64,000 bases of DNA from Bacteroidota bacterium. GTDB taxonomy: Bacteria > Bacteroidota > Bacteroidia > 2-12-FULL-35-15. Below, one piece after another: positions 24,724-32,503 of the stretch. The DNA lies in the NCBI GenBank assembly GCA_017303895.1, contig JAFLBF010000018.1:1-64000 (forward strand), given 5' to 3'. The notes under the pieces were generated by a model. The model was not told the DNA's origin and made no database searches. It saw only the letters and a list, made by a program, of their open reading frames with translations. How positions within the stretch are numbered: the first letter of the stretch is position 1; every line of letters begins with the position of its first letter. A program made the position numbers and the translations under genes.

Positions 24724-27102
24724 TTACTTTTTTACAAATTTTTTGCTAACCATTCCTTGTTCATTCGAAATAGTTAGGATATACATCCCGGAAAAGTCTG
24801 TCGGTATTCCTAATTCAATGGTTTGGTTGCTTGCCTGTACATTGAATGTTTCTACAATGCTCTGACCTAGCATGTTTGTAACAGACACTCTTGTATTCAA
24901 GGTTTCAGTAAAGTTGAACGCAATACTGTTTCCGTTAGCAGTAGGAAGGATCAGTACTTCGTTTTCAATGTCGCTCGCAATTGACGAGCTCATTGATCTG
25001 CAATTTCCATTTTTTGAAAGCTGTAATTCAAAACGATCTTTAGCATCTTTCTCTGTGGCAATAAAAGTATAAGAACCAGCTTCTGTTAAATTGATGTATT
25101 GTCCTGTTTTAGTGTCATTTAAAAGCACACAGGTATAATCACCACCTAATTGCTCTATATTGTTAGCAGTAATAGTGTATTTCCCATCTATGCCAACACT
25201 TACTGAAAGTGGGAATATGATCTGTGATTGCTCTGAATAGAAAGCATTTCGTACAAACTCTTTTCCATCGATCACGGAAGTGATCTTAGGTGCTTTTTTG
25301 TTAGGACTCATTCTGTATGCTCTGTCATTTTGGTCTTTTTGCATTGAATAACTTGCATCCGACATTAATTCTAGCTTATGAGCGTAAGTATGTGCTCCAT
25401 TAGCACTCGCAATTGAAAGATTGAAAACAGGAAGTTCTACTTTACGTAAGCTGCTGTTAGAAGAACTTGTTTTTGCACTTTCAGGAATATTTAATGTTGC
25501 GCCTGCTCCTAACGCATACACCCAGAATCCTTGACCCAAACCGATCTCATCACCCAAATTTACATTTGCATAATTTCCGGTCGTATAGTCAAAAACATCT
25601 GCGAAGTTGTCAATATTTGTAGAGGAAGAAAATACCGTTGTCCAATCAATACTTGACGCAAAAGGGTTTCCTACCAAATTTTGACCTTCAAACCCTGATC
25701 CATTGGTGTAATCCAATGGCATTGATTGATTACCGATAGTAGGATTTCCTATAGTATTCATGGTGATATTTGAAATACTAGTGTAAGCAAAGTCTGCTGT
25801 TAAATAAACCTCAAACCCCTGCATAGGAGAAATGGATGTTCCTGAAGCAGAAACGGGAACATAATCGGCTACCGTTTCGTCATATGATAACACTGTTGCC
25901 TGAAGTGGATCAGAAGAATAATGGATAAACAATTCATTATCCCAATCAGCAACCGTTGTGTTTTGTACCGGTGATGCCATGCACGACCAAGTGGTATCGC
26001 GAGCATCAATAAAGCGTTGGATGGTGAAATTTCCAGAAACAGCACCTGGTCCCGTTACTTGTGCAATTCTTGCTGTTCTAGTTGCAGTAGATAGCATTGT
26101 AAATGTTCTTCCACCTGTATTAAATGTTCCATTGCTAAGTGTTAACACTTCACTGAGGCTATATGAGCCTGAAGTTAAATTTACCCCGGCAGAATTGTTA
26201 ATTGTTAAATTGGTTAAGGCTAATGTGCCTGTTGTAGATACATTTTGTGATGCAGAACCATTGAATGTTAAATTTTTGCCAGTACTAGCAGTGAATGTTC
26301 CATTGTTTGTGAATGATCCTCCAACATTCAAGTCAAAATTGTTTGTGTTTAAGGTGTTTAAAGCATTAATTGTTAGGTTATTGGCAACGTTGGTGTTAGT
26401 AGCAAGCGTTTTAACGCCTGCAACCGTCCCTGCGATGGATAAGTTATAATATCCTGAAGATGTAGTAGGAACGTCTCCGGTTTTGTAGGTTAAATTCACG
26501 GTGTTTCCAATCGAATTGGCAGTGAATGTGCGACCTGCCATGAAACCACTTGATGTGAGGTTCAGAACGGCATTTGTACTGTTAATAAAAGCGGAGCCAG
26601 TAGATGTTGTCATAAATTTTACTGTAAGTGTCCCCAAATTAGTTACAGTTTTTGAAGTAGCAATGCTGCAAGTGGCATTAGATTTATCAATAATAGATCC
26701 AGCTGTAATCGTTCTGGTGGAAGAAAATCCGTAGGCAATACTGGATGAGGTTGTACCGGTAACAGTAATGTTTCCACTTCCAACAAATACAATACGGCCA
26801 GTACTACCAATTTCTGATCCTGAAAGATTAAATGTTCCTTTTACAGACAAGGTTTGATTAGATAGAAATTGAATAGTCCCTTGTATGGTAAGATCCTTAC
26901 ATTTCGTATTAGCAGTATTAATGGTAACGGTGTGACCCGGTAAAATGGTCACATTGTCTGTGGCTAAAGGTATTCCATTGGGAATCCAGGTAGAAGCAGT
27001 ATTCCACTCGCTTGGACCAGCCCCTGCGCTAGTGTAATTTATGCCTAACATGCTGTTAATTAAAGCGATAGTCGCAAATAAAAAAAGTGTAATTTTTTTC
27101 AT
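24724..27102 (-). CDS. Large secreted repetitive surface protein with T9SS type A sorting domain
   Basis: 792 residues. A signal peptide (KKITLFLFATIALINSMLG) is followed by AGAGPSEWNTASTWIPNGIP, the opening common in Bacteroidota G8-like or beta-helix surface proteins. Then come many short Thr/Asn/Ser-rich strands (NNLTINALNTLNTNNFDLNV, NLTFNGSASQNVSTTGTLAL) forming a probable right-handed beta-helix. A segment at about 390-540 has the type seen in T9SS proteins (IQRFIDARDTTWSCMASPV). The C-terminal sorting domain is plain (TRVSVTNMLGQSIVETFNVQ, GMYILTISNEQGMVSKKFVKK). It is probably an adhesin. Confidence 0.88.
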   Translation of the reverse strand: MKKITLFLFATIALINSMLGINYTSAGAGPSEWNTASTWIPNGIPLATDNVTILPGHTVTINTANTKCKDLTIQGTIQFLSNQTLSVKGTFNLSGSEIGSTGRIVFVGSGNITVTGTTSSSIAYGFSSTRTITAGSIIDKSNATCSIATSKTVTNLGTLTVKFMTTSTGSAFINSTNAVLNLTSSGFMAGRTFTANSIGNTVNLTYKTGDVPTTSSGYYNLSIAGTVAGVKTLATNTNVANNLTINALNTLNTNNFDLNVGGSFTNNGTFTASTGKNLTFNGSASQNVSTTGTLALTNLTINNSAGVNLTSGSYSLSEVLTLSNGTFNTGGRTFTMLSTATRTARIAQVTGPGAVSGNFTIQRFIDARDTTWSCMASPVQNTTVADWDNELFIHYSSDPLQATVLSYDETVADYVPVSASGTSISPMQGFEVYLTADFAYTSISNITMNTIGNPTIGNQSMPLDYTNGSGFEGQNLVGNPFASSIDWTTVFSSSTNIDNFADVFDYTTGNYANVNLGDEIGLGQGFWVYALGAGATLNIPESAKTSSSNSSLRKVELPVFNLSIASANGAHTYAHKLELMSDASYSMQKDQNDRAYRMSPNKKAPKITSVIDGKEFVRNAFYSEQSQIIFPLSVSVGIDGKYTITANNIEQLGGDYTCVLLNDTKTGQYINLTEAGSYTFIATEKDAKDRFELQLSKNGNCRSMSSSIASDIENEVLILPTANGNSIAFNFTETLNTRVSVTNMLGQSIVETFNVQASNQTIELGIPTDFSGMYILTISNEQGMVSKKFVKK

Positions 27103-27179
27103 GCCTATTATAGTTTTTTTTGTAAATATAACGATAAATCCTATTTAAGGTTCCTAAAATAATGCTTTTTTTCTAACAT

Positions 27180-27220
27180 CCGTAAGATTTATTAATATAT
27201 CTATTATTTTATTCTTACGG
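27180..27220. repeat. Inverted repeat before the BY-kinase gene
   Basis: CCGTAAGA (27180-27187) and TCTTACGG (27213-27220) are perfect inverted copies with 25 bases between. It lies between the divergent T9SS gene and the polysaccharide locus, just upstream of the locus promoter, and could be an operator. Confidence 0.4.
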
Positions 27221-27234
27221 AAAAGAAGTCGGTG

Positions 27235-27261
27235 TTGGATTGAATTTCTTAATTATATTTG
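27235..27261 (+). promoter_or_regulatory. Promoter of the polysaccharide locus
   Basis: TTG at 27235-27237 and TATATTTG at 27254-27261 match the Bacteroidota -33/-7 consensus with 16-base spacing, slightly short. The start codon follows at 27281. The inverted repeat at 27180-27220 ends 15 bases upstream. Confidence 0.5.
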
Positions 27262-27280
27262 TCCATCAAACATTTGGGAA

Positions 27281-29650
27281 ATGAGTAACAAGAAGAATAC
27301 AATCATCGATTTGGATGATTTGAGGATGTTATACCGTATTTTTTACAAAAACTGGTACATAGTATTGCTATGTGCTGTTTTTTTTGGTGGAATATCTTAC
27401 ATATATACCTATAAAATGCCTAATGTGTACCAAGCCCAGGCGCAAATTCTTTTGAAAACAAATGATCAAGTAAATGAGGAGAACATAATTGGCGAGGATT
27501 TTGGGTCTAAATACAACTGGTGGAATCAATCCTCTATTGATAATACTACTGAAATGAGAGTGATTCAGTCGTATGATTTGATCGAAAAGGCTGTGAGAAG
27601 GATGAATTTAGATGTGTCATACTCAATTATTGGGAGGATAAAAAAGACGGAGGTCTACAATAATATGCCCTTCACTATTAAGATTTACAATTTAAATCCA
27701 ACGTTATATGAAAAAAGTATATCCTTGAAGATAAAAGATTTAAATACTTTTCAAATTGTATATGAAAAAGAGGGGAAAGAGTATACCAAAAAGGGAGTCT
27801 TTAACAAAGAGTTTGTTGATACCGATATTCAGATGGTCATAACCAATCACACGATTACGAGTGACAATGTTAGCTCTTTATCGAATATTGACTATCAGTT
27901 TGTGATTCACAGTGTTTCAACTCTTGTAAATAAATTTCAAACAGCAATTAATGTTGAAAATCCGAATAATACGAATATTCTGAAAATAGAATTGGAGGAT
28001 GTAATTGCAGAGAGAGCAAAAGAGTTTTTGGATACATTAACACAGGTGTATATTGAAAATAGCGTAAAAACAAGAATGGATGTAAATGCAAATACGCTAA
28101 AATATATTGAAAAGCAAATGACCGAGGTTGTGGATGTATTGGCCGGAATAGAAGATACTATGCAGGGGTATAAAGAAACACGTACAATTCTTGATTTGGG
28201 GAAAGAGCAGGAGGATTATTTTGACAAGATGAGCGAATATGATAAGCAGCGTTCGAATTTTAATTTACAGATGGGTGCTTTGAACGCATTGGAAAATTAT
28301 ATTATAGAAGATAAAGACCCTCAATTCTTGCCACCATCCGTATATGTAGTAAGCGATGATGCGTTTTTGAAGCAAAGCGTAACAGAGTTATATGATCTTC
28401 AAATGAAGGTAAACGAACGATTGGTTGGTAGTACTGTCTCAAATTTCTCAGTTCAAGAATTTGAGCAGCAGATACAAAGTTTAAAGAAGAATCTTTTGGT
28501 TTATATCAATAATTCGAAAAAGGCTATTAAAGAAAATATTGCGAATGTTGAAAGTCAAATATCTTTTTATATTTCTAATATTAAAACTATCCCCAAAAAA
28601 CAAAGAGAGTTATTATCTATTGAACGGAACTTTGATGTGAATCAAAAAATGTATTTGTTTTTATTAGAAAAAAAGTCTAATACCATTATTGCCCGAGCCG
28701 GTATTTTACCTGAAATAAAAGTTATAGAAACAGCAAGATCTATGGGGGTTGTTCGCCCCAATAAACGAAAGATATTTTACTATTTTTTAATTGTAGGAGT
28801 TATTGTGGGATTGATAATTGTATTTGTACGCACAATGTTATTCCATACTATTGAGAGTTTAGCAGAACTTAAAGGGTTAACAAAACTGCCTATTGTCGGA
28901 GAAATTTTATTTACATCTGATGCCTCCCAAAACTATATTGTAGTTGATAAAGATTCGAAATCTGCCATAACAGAAAGTTTTAGAGGGTTACGCACCAATT
29001 TGCAATATATGGTTTCAGATGTTGATTCTCGAGTAATTTTGGTTACTTCCTACAATCCTGGCGAAGGTAAGACGTTTTGTTCCGTGAATCTAGCAACAAT
29101 TATTGCGAAAAGTGATAAAAAGGTTCTGATTATTGAATTAGACCTTCATAAGCCAAAAGTTCAAAAAGCATTAAATATGTCTTCTGAATTTGGGGTAACA
29201 ACAATTTTGATAGGAAAAACAGAGGTTAAAGATTCAATTTTAGCAACCCCTGTGGGGAATTTAGATGTATTGTTGGCCGGACCTGTCCCGCCTAATGCTT
29301 CGGAGCTAATAATGAGTCATAGATTAAATTCAATTTTTGAATATGCGCGAGCGAATTATGATTATGTGATTGTTGATACTGCACCTATTGGTTTAATAAC
29401 AGATGCTTTGATCATTATGAAGCATGTTGATGCATTGTTATTTGTTTTAAATACAAAGTTTGCCAAAAAACAGATCATCGCTACTGCAGAAGAATTAGTA
29501 GAATCAAATAAAGTAAGAAATTTTGGATTTGTAATGAATGGAGTGAAATTGAAGCGCTCAAGATATTATTATAACTATGGCTATGGCTACGGCTATGGTT
29601 ATGGCTATGGTTATGGTTATGGTTATGGAGAAAAATCGAAAAGGAAATAG
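27281..29650 (+). CDS. Polysaccharide co-polymerase / bacterial tyrosine kinase (Wzc-like)
   Basis: 789 residues. A Wzz-type N-terminus has a first helix at about 25-45 (NWYIVLLCAVFFGGISYIYT). A long periplasmic coiled region with a GNVR-like portion precedes the second helix at about 505-525 (IFYYFLIVGVIVGLIIVF). The cytoplasmic BY-kinase follows: Walker A in YNPGEGKTFCS (about 592), Walker A' in LIIELDLHKPKVQKAL, Walker B in YVIVDTAPIG (about 694). The tail has three Tyr followed by nine Tyr-Gly dipeptides, the autophosphorylation cluster, encoded by a hexanucleotide repeat. It controls chain length and export. No Wza-like exporter gene is adjacent, which is unusual. Confidence 0.95.
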   Translation: MSNKKNTIIDLDDLRMLYRIFYKNWYIVLLCAVFFGGISYIYTYKMPNVYQAQAQILLKTNDQVNEENIIGEDFGSKYNWWNQSSIDNTTEMRVIQSYDLIEKAVRRMNLDVSYSIIGRIKKTEVYNNMPFTIKIYNLNPTLYEKSISLKIKDLNTFQIVYEKEGKEYTKKGVFNKEFVDTDIQMVITNHTITSDNVSSLSNIDYQFVIHSVSTLVNKFQTAINVENPNNTNILKIELEDVIAERAKEFLDTLTQVYIENSVKTRMDVNANTLKYIEKQMTEVVDVLAGIEDTMQGYKETRTILDLGKEQEDYFDKMSEYDKQRSNFNLQMGALNALENYIIEDKDPQFLPPSVYVVSDDAFLKQSVTELYDLQMKVNERLVGSTVSNFSVQEFEQQIQSLKKNLLVYINNSKKAIKENIANVESQISFYISNIKTIPKKQRELLSIERNFDVNQKMYLFLLEKKSNTIIARAGILPEIKVIETARSMGVVRPNKRKIFYYFLIVGVIVGLIIVFVRTMLFHTIESLAELKGLTKLPIVGEILFTSDASQNYIVVDKDSKSAITESFRGLRTNLQYMVSDVDSRVILVTSYNPGEGKTFCSVNLATIIAKSDKKVLIIELDLHKPKVQKALNMSSEFGVTTILIGKTEVKDSILATPVGNLDVLLAGPVPPNASELIMSHRLNSIFEYARANYDYVIVDTAPIGLITDALIIMKHVDALLFVLNTKFAKKQIIATAEELVESNKVRNFGFVMNGVKLKRSRYYYNYGYGYGYGYGYGYGYGYGEKSKRK
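29576..29629 (+). repeat. Hexanucleotide (TATGGY) repeat encoding the Tyr-Gly tail
   Basis: Nine in-frame 6-base units of TATGG(C/T/A), one with TAC, encode (Tyr-Gly)9. Units 4 to 8 are nearly identical (TATGGT with one TATGGC). Loss or gain of units by slippage would keep the frame and change the number of tyrosines. Confidence 0.9.
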
Positions 29651-29715
29651 TTAAAAATAATACATTCAACTGTTTTCAATGCCTTATCGTCAGTTAAATA
29701 TTTTCAAAGTGCAGT

Positions 29716-30567
29716 ATGAAGGAAAAAAAAGAGAATTGGGATCTAGTTATCCAGCCAAAGCAGTCGGTTTTTAGTGTTGATCTTCAAAGCATTTGGCGGT
29801 ATCGGGATCTTTTGATGCTGTTTGTGCGAAGAGATTTTGTTTCTGTATACAAACAAACTGTTTTGGGACCTATTTGGTTTTTTATCCAACCTATCTTGAC
29901 AACCATTACCTATCTAATAGTATTCTATTTTATAGCCGAGATAAAAACAGATGGGCTACCCCCGATTCTGTTTTATATGTCAGGAATCGTGTTGTGGAAT
30001 TATTTTTCCGAATGTTTAACAAAAACGTCTGATACATTCACGGCAAATGCAACTATTTTTGGAAAAGTCTATTTCCCTCGTTTGATCGTTCCTATTTCAG
30101 TCGTTATGTCAAATTTGATAAGGCTTGGAATACAATTGATCTTATTGGTTTTGTTTTGGATCTATTTTTATGTTGATGGTGCACAAATACATATTCAAAT
30201 TACTATTGCCCTTTTGCCACTATTATTGCTATTGATGGCAGGACATGGGTTGGCATTTGGGATCATTATTTCTTCTCTAACTACGAAATATCGCGATCTA
30301 AAATTTCTAGTGCAATTTGGAGTTCAATTGCTAATGTATGCATCTCCTATTGTTTATCCACTTTCAAAAGTTCCTGAAAAATATCATTGGATACTACTAT
30401 TGAATCCAATGACAAGCATTATTGAAACTTTTAAATATTCATTTTTGGGTGTTGGTGTGTTCAACCCGATTCATTTGTGTCTGAATTTTGCTTTTTTATT
30501 ATTCACATTGTCAATAGGTTTGCTGTTGTTCAATCGGGTTGAAAAAAGTTTTATGGATACAGTTTAA
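29716..30567 (+). CDS. ABC-2 type polysaccharide export permease (Wzm-like)
   Basis: 283 residues with about six membrane helices. Characteristic features are the amphipathic N-terminus (LQSIWRYRDLLMLFVRRDFV), then QTVLGPIWFFIQPILTTITY, a GKVYFPRLIVPIS motif and GIIISSLTTKYRDLKFLVQF, typical of Wzm/TagG/KpsM permeases. With the Wzt-like ATPase it exports a finished polysaccharide across the inner membrane in the ABC-dependent pathway. The ATPase gene follows after 25 bases. The presence of a co-polymerase/BY-kinase with an ABC exporter in one locus is a mixture of two classical pathways. Confidence 0.93.
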   Translation: MKEKKENWDLVIQPKQSVFSVDLQSIWRYRDLLMLFVRRDFVSVYKQTVLGPIWFFIQPILTTITYLIVFYFIAEIKTDGLPPILFYMSGIVLWNYFSECLTKTSDTFTANATIFGKVYFPRLIVPISVVMSNLIRLGIQLILLVLFWIYFYVDGAQIHIQITIALLPLLLLLMAGHGLAFGIIISSLTTKYRDLKFLVQFGVQLLMYASPIVYPLSKVPEKYHWILLLNPMTSIIETFKYSFLGVGVFNPIHLCLNFAFLLFTLSIGLLLFNRVEKSFMDTV

Positions 30568-30592
30568 TGAATTTAAAAACAGATTGAAAGAG

Positions 30593-31870
30593 ATGTCAGA
30601 TATTGTTATAAAAGTAGAAAATCTAGGGAAACAATACCATTTAGGTCAAGTTGGTACAGGTACACTATCTCATGATCTTAACCGTTTTTGGCACCGGGTA
30701 AGAGGTAAAGAAGATCCTTATTTGAAAGTAGGGGAGTTAAATGACAGGACTGTTAAAGGAGAAGGAGATATTGTTTGGGCATTAAATGAAATTAATTTTG
30801 AAGTAAAACATGGCGATGTTCTTGGTATAATTGGTAAGAATGGAGCCGGAAAATCTACACTTCTAAAGATCTTATCACAGATCACCGCGCCCACAAAGGG
30901 TTCAATTAAGGTAAAAGGGAGAATCGCTGCGTTGTTGGAAGTAGGAACGGGTTTTCATCCTGAATTAACAGGAAGAGAAAATATTTTTTTGAACGGAGCT
31001 ATTTTGGGAATGACTAAGTCTGAAATTAAAAATAAATTCGATGAAATAGTTGATTTTAGTGGGGTAGAGCGATATATTGACACACCGGTGAAGCGTTATT
31101 CTTCAGGAATGATGGTTCGCTTAGGTTTTGCAGTAGCAGCGCATCTTGAACCAGAAATATTGATTGTAGATGAGGTGCTGGCCGTGGGTGATGTAACCTT
31201 TCAGAATAAATGCCTTGGAAAAATGGGAGAGGTAAGCAAACAAGGACGCACGATACTTTTCGTTTCTCACCAGATGGCTTCTTTAAATCAATTATGTACA
31301 AGAGGTTTGTTGTTAGAGAATGGAGTTAGTACTTATGATGGGACAATTTCGGAAGCTGTGAAGCGCTATCTGAGTAACTCTATCAGGTCATCCGGCCCTG
31401 TGTTTGATCTCTCCTCTGTTGAAGAAAGAAAAGGTACTGCTTTAGCTCGCTTTTCAAAGTTGGAAATTTTCAATAAAGGAGAACTGTCTAATGTATTTGT
31501 AATAGGAGATGATATGGAGCTTCGATTGACGATTGTTGCTCCTGTGCCGATTAAAGAAAATGTAAACATCGCAATACATATCTCACGTTATGACGAAACA
31601 ATTTTGTCAAACATAGAGAATATTGACTCGAATTATTTTATAAATGGATTAGGGTATGAAACGGTTATCCGGATAAAGTTTAAGCATCTTAATTTTTATC
31701 CCGAAACCTATAAGTTAGGTTTTTGGTTAGCAAATTCAAGTAGGTTAGCGATGGATCACATAATCAATTGTGCTGAATTTAGGATAATTGAAGGTTCTTC
31801 TCTTGTAAGAAGAGAGTTGTATAAATCAAAAGGGACTATTTATCTTACTCCCGATTGGGAAGCGGTTTAA
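30593..31870 (+). CDS. ABC exporter ATPase with carbohydrate-binding C-terminus (Wzt-like)
   Basis: About 425 residues from ATG 30593; an in-frame TTG at 30539 would overlap the permease gene. The nucleotide-binding domain has Walker A GKNGAGKST, signature YSSGMMVRLGFAVA, and Walker B EILIVDEVLAVGD. Beyond residue 265 the protein has a Wzt C-terminal beta-sandwich (VFDLSSVEERKGTALARFSK, then YETVIRIKFKHLNFYPETYK), which in O-antigen exporters binds the modified end of the glycan. Its presence implies that chain ends are recognised before export. It pairs with the permease immediately upstream. Confidence 0.95.
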   Translation: MSDIVIKVENLGKQYHLGQVGTGTLSHDLNRFWHRVRGKEDPYLKVGELNDRTVKGEGDIVWALNEINFEVKHGDVLGIIGKNGAGKSTLLKILSQITAPTKGSIKVKGRIAALLEVGTGFHPELTGRENIFLNGAILGMTKSEIKNKFDEIVDFSGVERYIDTPVKRYSSGMMVRLGFAVAAHLEPEILIVDEVLAVGDVTFQNKCLGKMGEVSKQGRTILFVSHQMASLNQLCTRGLLLENGVSTYDGTISEAVKRYLSNSIRSSGPVFDLSSVEERKGTALARFSKLEIFNKGELSNVFVIGDDMELRLTIVAPVPIKENVNIAIHISRYDETILSNIENIDSNYFINGLGYETVIRIKFKHLNFYPETYKLGFWLANSSRLAMDHIINCAEFRIIEGSSLVRRELYKSKGTIYLTPDWEAV

Positions 31871-31951
31871 CCTTGATGCTAGTTCGGATTTCCTTTATAC
31901 AGTTATTATAGCTTTCTTTTGTTTATTTAATTCCGTATATTTACTGTGAAA

Positions 31952-32500
31952 ATGCTGTTAGCTAAGAATAAAATGGACATTTTTTTTTGTAGAAAAACCA
32001 CCTTACGATTAATTTTCGTTTTTGGTTTTTTTATATGTTATGGTGTCGGTTTTGCACAAACAATAGAACGGTACAGTTTTGTTTCTGCAGGTGGTGTTTC
32101 CACGGTCTCTTCTTTCAGCGTTCAATCAAGTATGGGTGAACTGATGGTTGATACATATATGGCAGGCACTGGCCTTTTAACACAAGGATTTGTTCAAAGC
32201 GATCAAAACATTGCCACCTCCTTTGTTGACGGAAATCATTGCTTCTTGTTTAATGTATTCCCCAATCCTGCTTACGATTATATAAATATCGATGTTTTTA
32301 AAACTTGCAGCTTGGAACTATCAATTGCAGTTTTTAATATTTATGGCGCTCAACAAAACATTAGTTTACGATCTTTAAAAACGGAAAATAAAGAGGAATA
32401 TAGTTTACTTATTGACAATTTATCAGAAGGAATATATTTTGTAAAAATATATTCAGAGGAGAAAGGGCTATTTGAAACATTCAAATTTTTGAAGCTTTAA
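31952..32500 (+). CDS. Secreted protein with T9SS type A sorting domain, LTQGF type
   Basis: About 182 residues from ATG 31952; in-frame GTG 31946 and ATG 31973 are also possible. A hydrophobic signal (TLRLIFVFGFFICYGVGFAQ) precedes a short region ending GTGLLTQGFVQSDQNI, the kind of segment found in many Bacteroidota proteins beside S74 fibre genes. Then comes a sorting domain (FLFNVFPNPAYDYINIDVFK, FNIYGAQQN, LSEGIYFVKIYSEEKG). The next gene starts four bases later, so it is coupled to the tandem S74 genes. Confidence 0.85.
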   Translation: MLLAKNKMDIFFCRKTTLRLIFVFGFFICYGVGFAQTIERYSFVSAGGVSTVSSFSVQSSMGELMVDTYMAGTGLLTQGFVQSDQNIATSFVDGNHCFLFNVFPNPAYDYINIDVFKTCSLELSIAVFNIYGAQQNISLRSLKTENKEEYSLLIDNLSEGIYFVKIYSEEKGLFETFKFLKL

Positions 32501-32503
32501 AAC

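Noticed and set aside
25958-26734. Two plus-strand frames of 163 and 77 codons
   Set aside because: They are antisense to the large T9SS gene on the minus strand and reflect its Thr/Val-rich repeats; no family resemblance.
29567-29640. Tandem repeat considered as CRISPR or mobile-element end
   Set aside because: It is an in-frame hexanucleotide repeat of one gene with no spacers.
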